60,239 nt of DNA from NCBI GenBank assembly GCA_021833365.1, contig JAKBFV010000006.1:1-60239 (forward strand), written 5' to 3'. The translations under genes and the position numbers were made by a program. The notes below the pieces were generated by a model. It saw nothing but the letters and a program-made list of their open reading frames with translations. It did not search any database and was not told the DNA's origin. This DNA comes from Pseudomonadota bacterium. GTDB lineage: Bacteria > Pseudomonadota > Gammaproteobacteria > Pseudomonadales > Moraxellaceae. Shown piece by piece: positions 35,392 through 47,132 of the stretch. How positions within the stretch are numbered: the first letter of the stretch is position 1; each line of letters starts with the position of its first letter.

Positions 35392-36234
35392 ATGCGCCCC
35401 TACCCTGGACGCCTCGCCGCGCTATGCCTGATCGGCAGCTTGCAGGCGCAGGCACTGATCGTCGCACCCGTCAACGGCGGCATCGCTGCTGTCGCCCTGC
35501 CGGACAGCGACAGCCGCCCGCAGGTCAGTTATCTCGGCCACCCCGTGCTGGTCAGCGGTCAGGCGCCGCACTGGCGCGCCATCGTCGGCATACCCCTCGA
35601 TCGTCCGGCCGGCATCGAGCACCTCGATGAGATGGCGCCGCTGACGCAGTCCATACCCTTCCCGATCGGCCATAAAGCCTACCCAGAGCAACACATCACC
35701 CTCAGCGACCACCATATGGTCGACCCAACACCGGCACAGCTGACGCGCATCCATCGCGAACTGACCGAGGAAAAAGCCGATTTTGCCCTCTTTGACGGGC
35801 AGCAGCCGCCCTTGCGCATCGACCACCTGCCAGTGACCGCGACCGCCCTCGACAGTGCCTTTGGTCTACGGCGATTTTTCAATGGCGAAGAACGGGCACC
35901 GCACAGCGGCCTCGACCTGAAAGCGCGGGAAGGGCAGATGGTGACGACGCCCCTGCCTGGGCGTGTCGTGCTTGGACGGGAGCTCTACTTCAACGGCGGC
36001 ACCGTCATCGTCGATCATGGCCAGGGTCTGGTCAGCATGTATTGCCACCTCAGCCACATCGACGTGCAACCCGGTGAAATGCTCGCTGCCGGCGCCGAGC
36101 TGGGGCGCGCCGGTCACAGCGGCCGTGCCACCGGGCCGCATCTGCACTGGTCGATGAGCCTCAACGACGTGCGCATCGATCCCGCCCTGCTGCTCAGCGA
36201 TGACCTGCGCCGACAGCTCGGCCTCGATCACTGA
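35392..36234 (+). CDS. Secreted M23 (LytM-type) peptidase
   Basis: The 280-residue protein has a signal peptide ending near LQAQA, a beta-rich N-terminal domain, and a C-terminal M23 domain with HSGLDLK (His and Asp zinc ligands) and GPHLHWSM (HxH). All metal-binding residues are present, so it should be an active zinc endopeptidase acting on peptidoglycan cross-links rather than an EnvC/NlpD-type activator. AAGGAG precedes the ATG at 35392. It follows xseA by 10 bases and overlaps the end of the convergent DUF445 gene by 7 bases. Confidence 0.88.
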   Translation: MRPYPGRLAALCLIGSLQAQALIVAPVNGGIAAVALPDSDSRPQVSYLGHPVLVSGQAPHWRAIVGIPLDRPAGIEHLDEMAPLTQSIPFPIGHKAYPEQHITLSDHHMVDPTPAQLTRIHRELTEEKADFALFDGQQPPLRIDHLPVTATALDSAFGLRRFFNGEERAPHSGLDLKAREGQMVTTPLPGRVVLGRELYFNGGTVIVDHGQGLVSMYCHLSHIDVQPGEMLAAGAELGRAGHSGRATGPHLHWSMSLNDVRIDPALLLSDDLRRQLGLDH

Positions 36235-37475
36235 AAGCCGATGATGAACTGCACCCAGCCGGCAATGAATCCGAAAATGCCGCCGAGGACGATGATGATC
36301 CATTCATCTTCCTGAAAAGCCGGGCGCAGGAGATCCTGAAACTCGGCGGCGCTCATGGCGCGCATGCGCGTCGAAAAGATGCGCGCGATCACCGCCGCTC
36401 TGTCTTTGTTGAAACGTGGATCCTGCAGAGGCTCGAGCGACTTCTGCGTCGCCTTCTCGACGACCGTGCGCTTGAGATCGGCGTAACCCTGCGGCCCTAC
36501 CGTCAACTGGATGGCTGTACGCACCACCCCACCCTCGAGCAGCGGTGTCAGATGCCGCTTGATCATGGCGCGGGTGCGATCGGAGCGCTTGCCGGTCATC
36601 ATCTCGGTCATGATGTGGCCGATGGTCATCATCTCTTCCGTCGACAGCTGCGCAAACTTGTCGGCGACTTCATTCTGCCGTTTCAAAAACACGCCCTGCA
36701 GGCGCCAAGGGCCGATATAGATGGGATTGAGCGGGCGAAAGACCATATTGATCGCCACCCAGTTGGTCAGGTAACCGAGCGCCGCACCATAGAGAGGCAG
36801 GCCCCAGCGGTAAGGCCAGAAGTGCCAGCAGAGCATCTGGATACAGCCAAAGAACAGCCCGATCCACAAGGAGGAGTTGACGACAAACTGGATCTCATGA
36901 TCCCCCACTTCCTGAAAGGTACGCACCATCAGGCCTTTGTCCTGCTCCAGGCGCTGCACCACCATGTGCTTGAGGTCCATCAGGTCTTCGATGTTGTCGC
37001 TCATGTCCTTGACCAGATGATCCATGATCTCCGGCAGCTGCTTGCGCACCCGCGCATAGACGCGGCGCTTGATGACATTGGGCAGATTCTCCCAGAGCAC
37101 GCGATTCTGCTCGTTCATGATCTCGTCGATGAAGTCCTCGACGTTGGCGAGCAGTTCACGGCTGATGTGGCGGGCGATCAACTCTGGTTCCATTTCCCGG
37201 AAGACCTCATCGAGGCTGCCGAGCTTGGCCAGGGTGTTGTCGACGGTGATCGCCGCCATCTTGCCGGCCTTGCGCGGCACGATACCTTGCCAGCCCAGCC
37301 ATGGCTTCCAGATCCCGACGAATTCGAGAGGATAAAACACCATCTTCATGGCGAACCATACATGCACCCAGGTGACGCTCGCGGCGACCAGGGGAATGCT
37401 CATGAAGGCCCAGAACTCATGCCGGTGCGATTGATAGATGTCATGGCCCAAAGCCAGCAGGGAAGTCCCGATCAT
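36228..37475 (-). CDS. DUF445-family inner-membrane protein
   Basis: The 415-residue protein has an N-terminal hydrophobic region (SIPLVAASVTWVHVWFAMKMVFYPLEF), a central pair of membrane segments (LWIGLFFGCIQMLCWHFWPY and GAALGYLTNWVAINMVFRPL), and a C-terminal one (IIIVLGGIFGFIAGWVQFIIGF). LTNWVAINMVFRP is the hallmark of DUF445. The soluble parts are helical and amphipathic. The function is unknown; homologues include B. subtilis YheB. It follows der on the same strand after 155 bases and probably has its own promoter. Confidence 0.85.
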   Translation of the reverse strand: MIGTSLLALGHDIYQSHRHEFWAFMSIPLVAASVTWVHVWFAMKMVFYPLEFVGIWKPWLGWQGIVPRKAGKMAAITVDNTLAKLGSLDEVFREMEPELIARHISRELLANVEDFIDEIMNEQNRVLWENLPNVIKRRVYARVRKQLPEIMDHLVKDMSDNIEDLMDLKHMVVQRLEQDKGLMVRTFQEVGDHEIQFVVNSSLWIGLFFGCIQMLCWHFWPYRWGLPLYGAALGYLTNWVAINMVFRPLNPIYIGPWRLQGVFLKRQNEVADKFAQLSTEEMMTIGHIMTEMMTGKRSDRTRAMIKRHLTPLLEGGVVRTAIQLTVGPQGYADLKRTVVEKATQKSLEPLQDPRFNKDRAAVIARIFSTRMRAMSAAEFQDLLRPAFQEDEWIIIVLGGIFGFIAGWVQFIIGFQ

Positions 37476-37630
37476 CGCCCTGTCACCACTCCCTTTTAGC
37501 CTGAAAGGCTGTTATTAGACACGCAGCCCTCTTCAACTTCCGCAAGGCCGGTGACGGAAAAGGCCGCTACCATAGCACAGCCCCGCGCCTTGCCGATGGA
37601 CACAGCTCAATTTTCCGACATACTGTCAAA

Positions 37631-39019
37631 CTAGCTACGTTTGACGAATCGCATCAAGCGCTTGCGTTTTTGAATCTGGCGTTCGCTGAGCTGCTGCCCC
37701 TTATCCTTGAACGGGTTATCGCCGGTCTTGAACTCCATGCGCAAGGGCGTCCCCTCCAGTTTCAAGGCCTTACGAAAAACGTTCTCGAGGTAGCGCCGAT
37801 ATGCTGCCGGGATCGACTCTGTCTGATTGCCGTGCAGCACAAAAGTCGGGGGAAAATTCCCGCCCATATGACCATAACGCAGCTTGATACGGCGGCCACG
37901 CACCAGGGGCGGCTGATGCGCCTCCATGGCGTCCTCGACCAGACGCGTGATCTGCGCCGCCGTCACGCGTACGGCAGCGGCGTCGTAAGCGCGCTGAATC
38001 GATGGATAGAGGTCGCCGACACCGGTGCCGTGTCGCGCCGAGATGAAATGGATGCGGACGAAATCGACAAAACCGAGGCGGCGCTGTATGGCCACGCGCA
38101 CCTGCTGGCGATCATACTCCTCCATGCCATCCCATTTATTGATAGCCAGCACCAGGGCCCGCCCCGCCTCCAGCGCATAGCCGAGGAGATGCAGGTCCTG
38201 ATCGACGATGCCTTCGCGCGCGTCCAGCACCATGAGCACCACATGCGCGTCCTTGATCGCCTGCAGAGTCTTGACGACGGAGAATTTCTCGACCACCTCA
38301 TCGACGCGACCACGGCGGCGGACGCCGGCGGTATCGATCAGGGTATAGATCTTGCCACGGCGCTCAAAAGGGATATAGATACTGTCACGGGTGGTGCCCG
38401 GCATGTCATAGACGACCACCCGCTCTTCTCCGAGCAGCCGGTTGACCAGTGTCGACTTGCCGACGTTGGGACGCCCGACGACGGCGATGCGCAGACCCGG
38501 TGCCTGCTCTTCTACCGGATCGCTCGCTGCCGGCAGGTCGAGCAGCACAGTCTCGACCAGATGATGCACGCCGCGGCCATGACTGGCGGCGATGGCGAAA
38601 TGCTCGCGAAAGCCGAGCACATGAAACTCCGCCATGCCCGCATCGATGTCCATGCCATCGGTCTTGTTGACCACCAAAACCACGCGCTTTTCGCGCGCCC
38701 GCAGACCTTCCGCGAGAGCCTGGTCCGCCGGTGTCAGTCCGGCGCGCGCGTCGACCATGAAAAAGAGAATATCAGCCTCGTCGATGGCGGCGCGTGACTG
38801 CGCAGCCATACCCGACTCGACACCGTTCTCTCCTTCGCCGATACCGCCGGTGTCGATGACGATGAAGGACTTGTCATCGATCTGGCCATGACCGTACTTG
38901 CGATCGCGGGTCAGACCAGGGAAATCAGCGACCAGAGCGTCGCGACTGCGCGTCATCTGATTGAACAGCGTCGATTTGCCGACGTTCGGCCGCCCGATCA
39001 AGGCGATGACCGGCTTCAT
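37631..39019 (-). CDS. der: Ribosome-assembly GTPase Der (EngA)
   Basis: The 462-residue protein carries two tandem GTPase domains, each with a P-loop ([13 protein letters not shown] at residue 8 and [17 protein letters not shown] near 180) and DxxG (DTGGIGEG and DTAGVRRRG) and NKxD (NKTDGMD and NKWDGME). A C-terminal KH-like domain follows, with a basic tail ([17 protein letters not shown]). Der acts in 50S subunit maturation. It overlaps bamB by 4 bases and ends the long leftward operon. Confidence 0.97.
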   Translation of the reverse strand: MKPVIALIGRPNVGKSTLFNQMTRSRDALVADFPGLTRDRKYGHGQIDDKSFIVIDTGGIGEGENGVESGMAAQSRAAIDEADILFFMVDARAGLTPADQALAEGLRAREKRVVLVVNKTDGMDIDAGMAEFHVLGFREHFAIAASHGRGVHHLVETVLLDLPAASDPVEEQAPGLRIAVVGRPNVGKSTLVNRLLGEERVVVYDMPGTTRDSIYIPFERRGKIYTLIDTAGVRRRGRVDEVVEKFSVVKTLQAIKDAHVVLMVLDAREGIVDQDLHLLGYALEAGRALVLAINKWDGMEEYDRQQVRVAIQRRLGFVDFVRIHFISARHGTGVGDLYPSIQRAYDAAAVRVTAAQITRLVEDAMEAHQPPLVRGRRIKLRYGHMGGNFPPTFVLHGNQTESIPAAYRRYLENVFRKALKLEGTPLRMEFKTGDNPFKDKGQQLSERQIQKRKRLMRFVKRS

Positions 39020-40176
39020 GGCCGCACCTGCTGCAGATGCAAGCTGATCACCCGCCCAGAACGGCCCTGCACGAGCACCTCGTCGCCATCCACCGCCGGC
39101 GGCGCTAGAAAGCCCTTGGTGTGATAGAAATGTTCCTTCGCCAGCCAGTGCCCATCGATCTGCGACAAAGCGTAGACCCAGCCCTGATCATCGGCGACGA
39201 ACAGAACGCCATGCACAACCACGGCCGCGGTGATATGGCGGCCGCGCAGATCATTCTGCCGCCAGACCGATTTACCCGTCTGCGTGTCGATGGCCTCAAT
39301 ACTGCTGTTTTCAGTGACGACATAGACACTGCCCAGGCCTCGTGCCAGGGGCTGCCAGGAGGAGATCTTGTAGTCCCAGCGATGCTTGCCGGTCTGCGGA
39401 TCGATGGCGGCGAGACCACCGTGATAGCTGGCGACATAGAGGGTATCGGCGTCCATGACCAGATCGCCATCGACGTCATTCATGCGTTCGATCTCGGTGC
39501 GCCCTTCATTGTCGCCGACACGGGTATCCCAGAGCAGCTGACCGCTGTCCGGATCGAGGGCGAGGAGACGGCCATTGCCGGCCCCCTGCAGCAGGGCATG
39601 ATCGAGCAGAAAAGGCGTCGCCATGCCGCGCAAGGTCAGTGAGGGCACCTCGCTCGTGCTCACCCACTGCCGTGCTCCCGTCTTCACATCGAGAGCTTCG
39701 ATGCTGCCATCATTGCAGGCGATGAAGACGTGCTCCGCTGTCACCAGCGGCAGGGACATCGGCGCTGCCGGCAGCTGGGCGGACCACAGACGATGCCCAT
39801 CGTCGGCCGACAAGGCCAGCAGACGGCCATCACGCGCACCGACGACGACCAGGCCATAACCGGTGGCAACGCCGCTACTCAAGGCCGTCGCCAGAGCAAC
39901 CCGCCAATGCCGCCGACCATGCTGACGCCCATAGGCCGCCACCCAGCCATCCGCCGAGGCCGCCATCATCCAGCGCGCGCTGAAAGCCGGACGCAACAGG
40001 ACGAATTCGGAGCCATTGCCATGACCGATATGAAAGGACTGGTCGGCGACGATGCGCCACTCCGGATGCGGCACCTTCGGGACGGGGCGCGCTTTGACTT
40101 CCTTGGGCTTGTTGGAACTGCAAGCCGCCAGAGCGAGCATACCGAGCAAGAGCGAGCGGCGCAGAAAGGGTTTCAC
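39016..40176 (-). CDS. bamB: BamB, outer-membrane protein assembly lipoprotein
   Basis: The 386-residue protein has a lipoprotein signal with lipobox LAAC ([10 protein letters not shown]) and then an eight-bladed beta-propeller of PQQ-type repeats, seen as recurring W...G..LWS or [10 protein letters not shown] units. BamB helps BamA insert beta-barrel proteins. Its position between yfgM and der is the standard gammaproteobacterial order. The start at 40176 overlaps the yfgM stop by 4 bases. Confidence 0.95.
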   Translation of the reverse strand: MKPFLRRSLLLGMLALAACSSNKPKEVKARPVPKVPHPEWRIVADQSFHIGHGNGSEFVLLRPAFSARWMMAASADGWVAAYGRQHGRRHWRVALATALSSGVATGYGLVVVGARDGRLLALSADDGHRLWSAQLPAAPMSLPLVTAEHVFIACNDGSIEALDVKTGARQWVSTSEVPSLTLRGMATPFLLDHALLQGAGNGRLLALDPDSGQLLWDTRVGDNEGRTEIERMNDVDGDLVMDADTLYVASYHGGLAAIDPQTGKHRWDYKISSWQPLARGLGSVYVVTENSSIEAIDTQTGKSVWRQNDLRGRHITAAVVVHGVLFVADDQGWVYALSQIDGHWLAKEHFYHTKGFLAPPAVDGDEVLVQGRSGRVISLHLQQVRP

Positions 40177-40868
40177 TGGGCGATGGCTCCTGCATCCGCC
40201 GGCGCCGGCGCCACACCGAGATCAGCCATCTTCATGTCGAGCAGAGGACGGGCCGGCTGGTGCGTCGCCTGTAGACGCTCTTTCGCCTGCAGATAAGCCT
40301 GACGCGCCTGCGGCGCCTGATTCATCTGCACATAGGCATCGCCACGCAGCTCCGCCACCGAAGCGGCGAAAGCTGGATCCTTGACTTGCTGCAGCATCGC
40401 CAAAGCATCCTGTACCTGGTGTTCAGCGAGCTTGACTTGCGCCAAGCGCAGACGCGCCACCGCCGCCAGCATCGCCTCCGGGCGGTGTGCGAGCAGCTGC
40501 GTCAACTGATGGTCAGCTTCCTGCAGGTCACCATGATCGATGGCGGCACGGGCCAGCAGCAATCGCGTCAAAGCGGCATAGCCGCTGTCCGGCTGCGCCC
40601 GCAGCAACTGCGCCGCATCCGACTGGAACAAAGTGTTGGCGGCCTTGGCCTGGTCGCCCTGCGCCTGCTGCGCTGCCTGCGCGTCCATGAGCACATGCTG
40701 GTAGCGCGTCGCCGCCTCGACGGCGAGCTGATTCTGATGGCGCTGCCAGAAACGCCAACCAGCAAAGGCGATGGCTACCAGCAGCAGCAAGGTGAGCAAG
40801 GCATTGCCGTAGTCATCCCAGAAATGCTTCAAAGTCTCGATCTGTTCTTCTTCAGTGTATTGACTCAC
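40173..40868 (-). CDS. yfgM: YfgM-like membrane-anchored TPR protein
   Basis: The product (231 residues) starts SQYTEEEQIETLKHFWDDYGN, then has a membrane anchor (ALLTLLLLVAIAFAGWRFW) and a periplasmic helical TPR region. In E. coli YfgM works with PpiD at the Sec translocon. The start is uncertain: an ATG at 40877 has GAGGAG directly against it, too close for use, whereas the GTG at 40868 has the same site 9 bases upstream, so I prefer the GTG. It lies between hisS and bamB as usual. Confidence 0.88.
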   Translation of the reverse strand: MSQYTEEEQIETLKHFWDDYGNALLTLLLLVAIAFAGWRFWQRHQNQLAVEAATRYQHVLMDAQAAQQAQGDQAKAANTLFQSDAAQLLRAQPDSGYAALTRLLLARAAIDHGDLQEADHQLTQLLAHRPEAMLAAVARLRLAQVKLAEHQVQDALAMLQQVKDPAFAASVAELRGDAYVQMNQAPQARQAYLQAKERLQATHQPARPLLDMKMADLGVAPAPADAGAIAQ

Positions 40869-40917
40869 CGCTTCCATCTCCTCAATCAATGACGCACTAT
40901 ACCCGATCCGCCCACGT

Positions 40918-42191
<1,274 letters not shown>

Positions 42192-42195
<4 letters not shown>

Positions 42196-43301
42196 ACTTC
42201 TCCCGTTCTGACGATGAGGCGGGCCTGCGCCGCCAGACGCGCGCGCACCATGCGCTCGACTTCATCGACGATTTCAGCGGTGGCGATCAAATGGCTCTTC
42301 TCGCCTGCGCTATAGACGAGACTGCGCGGGCTGGCGCCGCAAATGCCGATGTCGGCCTCTTTCGCTTCCCCGGGGCCATTGACCTTGCAGCCGATGACCG
42401 CCACATCCATCGGCGCGCGCACATCCTCGAGTCGGGCTTCGAGTTCATTCATCACCTTGATGACGTCGAACTCCTGGCGCGAACAGCTCGGGCAGGCGAT
42501 GAAATTGATGCCATTGGCGCGCAGGCCGAGGCTTTTGAGCAGATCAAAACCGACCTTGACCTCATCCTCTGGTGGGGCTGCCAGGGAAATGCGCAGGGTA
42601 TCACCGATCCCGGCGAGCAGGAGGGCGCCGAGAGCGACCGCCGACTTGACCGTGCCGGAGCGAAAGACACCGGCCTCGGTGACGCCCAGATGCAGAGGTT
42701 GCTCGATCTGCGCCGACAGCAGGCGATAGGCGTCGAGGGTCAAAAAGACGTTCGACGCCTTGACGCTGACCTTGAAGTCGGGAAAGTTCATGCGGTCGAG
42801 GATATCGATATGGCGCAAGGCCGATTCCAGCAAGGCCGCCCCGGTCGGCTCGCCGTACTTCTTTTGCAGGTCCTTCTCGAGAGACCCGGCATTGACCCCG
42901 ATACGCAGGGGGATGCCACGATCACGCGCGCAATCGACCACCTCACGCACCTTGTCGTCACTGCCGATATTGCCCGGATTGATGCGCAGACAATCGGCGC
43001 CGGCACGCGCCGCCGCCAGAGCGATGCGATGATCGAAATGGATATCCGCGATGAGTGGCACCGTCACTTGCGCACGAATACGCGCCAGAGCATCCGCTGC
43101 CGCCATGCTCGGCACCGAGACGCGCACCATGTCGGCACCCGCTGCGACGCAACGCTCGATCTGCGCCACCGTCGCGGCGACGTCGCAGGTATCGGTATTG
43201 GTCATGGTCTGCACGCTGATCGGTGCGTCGCCACCGACAGCGACCTTGCCGACCCAGATCTTACGCGTCACCCGGCGGGTGATGGGGCTGGGATGATGCA
43301 C
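42192..43301 (-). CDS. ispG: 4-hydroxy-3-methylbut-2-enyl diphosphate synthase (flavodoxin)
   Basis: The 369-residue protein shows the N-terminal TIM-barrel pattern ([21 protein letters not shown]) and a C-terminal Fe-S domain with [13 protein letters not shown] (Cys-x2-Cys) and a third ligand in [16 protein letters not shown]. It makes HMBPP in the MEP isoprenoid pathway and needs a 4Fe-4S cluster, which the nearby isc genes could supply. It lies between rodZ and hisS as in most gammaproteobacteria. Confidence 0.97.
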
Positions 43302-43310
43302 GATGGCTCC

Positions 43311-44279
43311 TCAGGGCTGCAGCGTCAGGCTGGCCACATGATCGTGGATATAGGGCCCAAGATCCACCGTCTGACCATCTTTTTCGAGATGCACGGCTTC
43401 TGCATTGCCGATGCGCAGACGCCAGGGCCCCGCCCCTGGCAAGGCCAACTGTCCAGGATGCTGCATCCCGGACAGTAAAACCTTGCCTGAGTCGGCATCC
43501 TTGACCTGTATCCAGGCGTCCGCCTGCAGATTCATGCGCAAGCTGCCCGTCGCCAGCGCTGGCACGGGTGCTGGCGCCGGCGCCACGAGCGCCGCCGTTG
43601 CAGGGGTCACCGTCGTTGCAGGGGCCGCCGCCGTCGCGGGAGCCGCCACCGGTGCAGGGGGCGCTGTGACAGCGGGCGTCGGAGGCGTCGGCACGACAAC
43701 ACTTGCGGCCGGCACGGTGACGGGGAGCGGCGCGAGCGGCTTGGCCGAGGAGAGCGCTACCGGCGATCTTGCTGGCGCCACCCGTGTCGCCAGCGTCTGC
43801 ACTAAGGGATGGACTGCATCGATCTCGGGATGATCGACTTCTTCGCGTGCTGACCAGATGAAGCCCCCGGCCAGCATGGCCAGCACCAAAATGATCGACC
43901 CCACCCAGGCCAGGCGTGACAAGCGCCGCCGATGCCGCAGAGCATGCGCTGGATGCACGGCATCGTTTTCCTGCAGCACGCCCTGGCGTGCCTCGAGCGC
44001 CTGATCGAATTTGGCGACGACATCGGCTTCATCGAGCTGCAGCAGACGCGCATAAGAGCGCATATAACCGCGCACGAAAACCGGCTCCGGCAACTGATCA
44101 TAGCGATCCTGCTCGATCGCCTCGATAAAGCGCAAAGACAACTTCAAGCTGGCAGCGACATCGGCCAGGCTCAAGCCACGCAACTCACGACCGCGCTTCA
44201 GTCGCTGGCCCGGCAAAAAATTGAGGAAAGAACGGGCCTCATCATGTTGCTGGGTATCACTGCCGTTGAGCGTATCCAT
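43311..44279 (-). CDS. rodZ: RodZ, cell-shape protein linking MreB to the elongasome
   Basis: The 322-residue protein has a cytosolic helix-turn-helix (LKRGRELRGLSLADVAASL and FVRGYMRSYARLL), a basic juxtamembrane stretch (RHRRRLSRL), one membrane segment (AWVGSIILVLAMLAGGFIW), an Ala/Pro/Thr/Val-rich periplasmic linker of about 80 residues, and a beta-rich C-terminal domain of about 80 residues. This is the RodZ plan. The linker is almost pure Ala, Pro, Val and Thr. It sits 12 bases after pilF. Confidence 0.93.
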   Translation of the reverse strand: MDTLNGSDTQQHDEARSFLNFLPGQRLKRGRELRGLSLADVAASLKLSLRFIEAIEQDRYDQLPEPVFVRGYMRSYARLLQLDEADVVAKFDQALEARQGVLQENDAVHPAHALRHRRRLSRLAWVGSIILVLAMLAGGFIWSAREEVDHPEIDAVHPLVQTLATRVAPARSPVALSSAKPLAPLPVTVPAASVVVPTPPTPAVTAPPAPVAAPATAAAPATTVTPATAALVAPAPAPVPALATGSLRMNLQADAWIQVKDADSGKVLLSGMQHPGQLALPGAGPWRLRIGNAEAVHLEKDGQTVDLGPYIHDHVASLTLQP

Positions 44280-44290
44280 GGCGCGACCTC

Positions 44291-45058
44291 TTAAGGATGC
44301 TGCGCATTGAGCGATTGCTGATAAAGAGCATACTCCGGACTTTGCGGATAGAGCTGCTGCAAAGTCTTGGCATAGCTGGCCACCGTGGCATCATCGCCGT
44401 GCAGCCGCGCCAGCCGGATACCCAGCCACAAGCTGCGTGCCGACTGTGGATGCCCCTGGATGAGCACGAGAAAGCGCGCATAACCGCGCGCCGCACGCAC
44501 GGTATCACCCTGCTCAAAGAGCACATCGGCGTACTCGATGGTGGCCACCGGCAATTTGCCATTGAGAGAGAGGGCGCGCTGCAGATACTCGCCAGCCTTC
44601 GTCAGATCATGCTGCTGTTCGTAGCACAGACCAAGATTTTCAAAAGCGGCATCACGTCGGTCATAGTCGAGATTATCGGCGGCTTTGTGAAAATGTTCGC
44701 AAGCCTCAGAAAAACGTCCCTGCCGGAAGAGGAAACTGCCGTAATCGACATTGAACTGACCATTGTGACGGTCCATCCACAAGGCCTTGCGGTAATTCTT
44801 GTCGGCGTTGACCGGGTCATGCTCGTCTTCATAGACCAGACCGAGGCTGTTGTAGATCTGCGGCACATGCGAATCGAGCTTGATCGCGGCATTGAGCTCG
44901 CTTTCGGCCTTGCCAGGATCGCCCATCTGCAGATATTGCAAGGCGATGGCATTGCGGATACGCGCCGCCTCGGCAAGATCGGTCTTGTCCGAGGGCAGTT
45001 TCTGCATAATGCAAGCGCTGAGACTCAGCGTAGCGACGATCAGAAGGATGACTCTCAT
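44291..45058 (-). CDS. pilF: PilF/PilW, type IV pilus secretin-pilot lipoprotein
   Basis: The 255-residue protein has lipobox LSAC ([11 protein letters not shown]) and six TPR motifs, beginning [21 protein letters not shown] and including [22 protein letters not shown]. In Pseudomonas PilF inserts PilQ secretin in the outer membrane. Its place between rlmN and rodZ is conserved. It implies type IV pili elsewhere in the genome. It overlaps rlmN by 4 bases. Confidence 0.92.
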   Translation of the reverse strand: MRVILLIVATLSLSACIMQKLPSDKTDLAEAARIRNAIALQYLQMGDPGKAESELNAAIKLDSHVPQIYNSLGLVYEDEHDPVNADKNYRKALWMDRHNGQFNVDYGSFLFRQGRFSEACEHFHKAADNLDYDRRDAAFENLGLCYEQQHDLTKAGEYLQRALSLNGKLPVATIEYADVLFEQGDTVRAARGYARFLVLIQGHPQSARSLWLGIRLARLHGDDATVASYAKTLQQLYPQSPEYALYQQSLNAQHP

Positions 45059-46203
45059 GGGGAACTCCTATGAATCAACCCCTGGGTGCGCGCCACCTGC
45101 TGCGCCCAGCGTTCGGAACGCCGTGTCCTGTCCTCGACCTGTCCGACCAGCTGTCCACAGGCGGCATCGATATCATCGCCGCGTGTCGTGCGTATAGTGC
45201 AGGTCAGACCGGCATCGAGCAGGATCTTCTGAAAAGCCAGGATGGCATGACGCGAGGAACGCGCATAGGGCGCATGCGGAAAGGGATTGAATGGAATCAG
45301 GTTGACCTTGCTCGGCACCTGTTCGAGATAAGCGAGGAGTTCATGCGCATGGCGTGCCTGATCGTTGACACCGGCGAGCATGACGTATTCCATGGTGATG
45401 CGCCGCCGCCCGTTTTCCGCGACCTGATGGCGTGCCAGATAGCGCCGGCACGCCGCCGCTAGCTCGGCCATGGGATATTTGCGATTGATCGGCACCAGTT
45501 CATCGCGCAGCGCATCGTTGGAGGCGTGCAGCGACACGGCCAGAGCGACGTCGATATCCTCACCCAGGCGATCGATCATCGGCACGATGCCGGATGTCGA
45601 TACCGTCACACGCCGCTTCGACAGCCCGTAACCCCAGTCATCGAGCATGATGCGCAGGGCCGGCAGCACCTGCTCATAATTGAGCAGCGGCTCACCCATC
45701 CCCATCATCACCACATTGCTGACGGCGCGCGGCGCACCCATGGGGTCGCTGCGACTGGCGATGGCCAGCTGGGCGATGATCTCGGAAGCACGCAAATCGC
45801 GTTGAAACCCTTGCTTGCCGGTCGAGCAGAACTTGCAATCGAGAGCACAACCAACCTGCGAGGAGACGCACAAGGTACGGCGGTCGCCATCGGGAATGAG
45901 CACGGTCTCGACACGGGCGCCATCGCTGAGCTCGAACACCCACTTGCGTGTACCATCGCCAGCAGTGTGTTCATAGACCACCTGCGGCAGGCGCACCTCG
46001 GCCACTTCCGACAGGCGCGCACGCAGCTTCTTGGCGATATTGCTCATGCCCTCGAAGTCATAGACCCCCATCTGGTGGATCCACTTCATCACTTGTCGGG
46101 CACGAAAGGGCGCCTCGCCAAGATCGACGAAAAAGCCCTCGAGCTCTGACAGGGTCAGACCGAGAAGATTGATCTTACGCCCCGCCACATCACCCATCGC
46201 CAC
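45055..46203 (-). CDS. rlmN: Dual-specificity 23S rRNA/tRNA adenine-C2 methyltransferase
   Basis: The 382-residue radical-SAM enzyme has the [11 protein letters not shown] motif (Cys-x3-Cys-x2-Cys), [10 protein letters not shown], the methylatable Cys region near the end ([14 protein letters not shown]), and a helical N-terminal accessory domain ([20 protein letters not shown]). It modifies A2503 of 23S rRNA and A37 of some tRNAs. It lies 19 bases after ndk in a co-directional block. Confidence 0.96.
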   Translation of the reverse strand: MAMGDVAGRKINLLGLTLSELEGFFVDLGEAPFRARQVMKWIHQMGVYDFEGMSNIAKKLRARLSEVAEVRLPQVVYEHTAGDGTRKWVFELSDGARVETVLIPDGDRRTLCVSSQVGCALDCKFCSTGKQGFQRDLRASEIIAQLAIASRSDPMGAPRAVSNVVMMGMGEPLLNYEQVLPALRIMLDDWGYGLSKRRVTVSTSGIVPMIDRLGEDIDVALAVSLHASNDALRDELVPINRKYPMAELAAACRRYLARHQVAENGRRRITMEYVMLAGVNDQARHAHELLAYLEQVPSKVNLIPFNPFPHAPYARSSRHAILAFQKILLDAGLTCTIRTTRGDDIDAACGQLVGQVEDRTRRSERWAQQVARTQGLIHRSSP

Positions 46204-46222
46204 CTCTCTTCACCGCCAAAGT

Positions 46223-46654
46223 TCAGCGCAGGCGCGAACAGAGCTCCAGAGCGCTGAAAAAGTAGCCGATTTCACGCGCCGCCGACTGCGTCGAGTCCGA
46301 CCCATGCACGGCGTTTTCATCGATGCTCTGGGCAAAATCAGCACGCAGGGTGCCAGGAGCCGCTTTTTTCGGGTCCGTCGCGCCCATGAGGTCACGGTTA
46401 CGCAGCACGGCATCTTCGCCTTCGAGAACCTGCACCAGCACCGGCCCCGAGGTCATGAAGGCGACGAGATCCGGGAAGAAGGGACGCGCCGCATGTTCGG
46501 CGTAGAAGCCTTCCGCCTGCGCCCGCGACAGCTGCATCATGCGCGCCGCCACCACCCGCAGGCCAGCCTTTTCAAAACGGGCAATGATCTCACCGACGAC
46601 ATTCTTGGCGACAGCATCGGGCTTGATGATGGACAAAGTACGTTCAATAGCCAT
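46223..46654 (-). CDS. ndk: Nucleoside diphosphate kinase
   Basis: The 143-residue protein begins [14 protein letters not shown] and has the active-site RNAVHGSD-type sequence ([14 protein letters not shown], with His) and a C-terminal [10 protein letters not shown]. It equilibrates NDPs and NTPs. The start at 46654 is chosen because the three extra residues upstream are not conserved. No iscX gene lies between it and fdx; the gap of 136 bases is too short. Confidence 0.96.
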   Translation of the reverse strand: MAIERTLSIIKPDAVAKNVVGEIIARFEKAGLRVVAARMMQLSRAQAEGFYAEHAARPFFPDLVAFMTSGPVLVQVLEGEDAVLRNRDLMGATDPKKAAPGTLRADFAQSIDENAVHGSDSTQSAAREIGYFFSALELCSRLR

Positions 46655-46790
46655 GACGGGCACTCTTGTTCAAGAAAGTGGCGATTATACGCAGGTTGAT
46701 GAAAAATCCTATGCCTGCGCACAAAAAGCTCACATGTACCGACGAATACCGGTTTTCAGGGGCAACTTAGGCGCCAGCCGCCCTCCGACC

Positions 46791-47129
46791 TCACGTGCGT
46801 TCCTTGGCATGATTGATACTGTACCGTGGAATTTCCACGACCAGATCCGACTCCGCCACCCGCGCCTGACAGGACAGGCGTGAATCGGGCTCCAGCCCCC
46901 AGGCCTGATCGAGCAGATCGGCTTCGAGATCATCCATGTCCGACAAGGAGGCAAAGCCCTCGCGCACGATGACATGACAGGTGGTGCAGGCGCAGGCGCG
47001 ATCGCAGGCATGCTCGATCTCGACCTGGGCACGCAAGGCGGCGTCACAGATGGACTCACCGGCTGCGGCGTCGACGACGGCCCCCTCGGGACAAATCTCC
47101 GGGTGCGGCAAAAAAATGATCTGTGGCAT
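46791..47129 (-). CDS. fdx: Isc-type 2Fe-2S ferredoxin
   Basis: The 112-residue protein starts PQIIFLPHPEICPEGAVVDA and shows the cluster ligands in HACDRACACTTCHV (Cys-x5-Cys-x2-Cys) and SCQARV. It is the adrenodoxin-type ferredoxin that donates electrons for Fe-S assembly on IscU. It follows hscA by 3 bases. Confidence 0.95.
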   Translation of the reverse strand: MPQIIFLPHPEICPEGAVVDAAAGESICDAALRAQVEIEHACDRACACTTCHVIVREGFASLSDMDDLEADLLDQAWGLEPDSRLSCQARVAESDLVVEIPRYSINHAKERT

Positions 47130-47132
47130 AAC

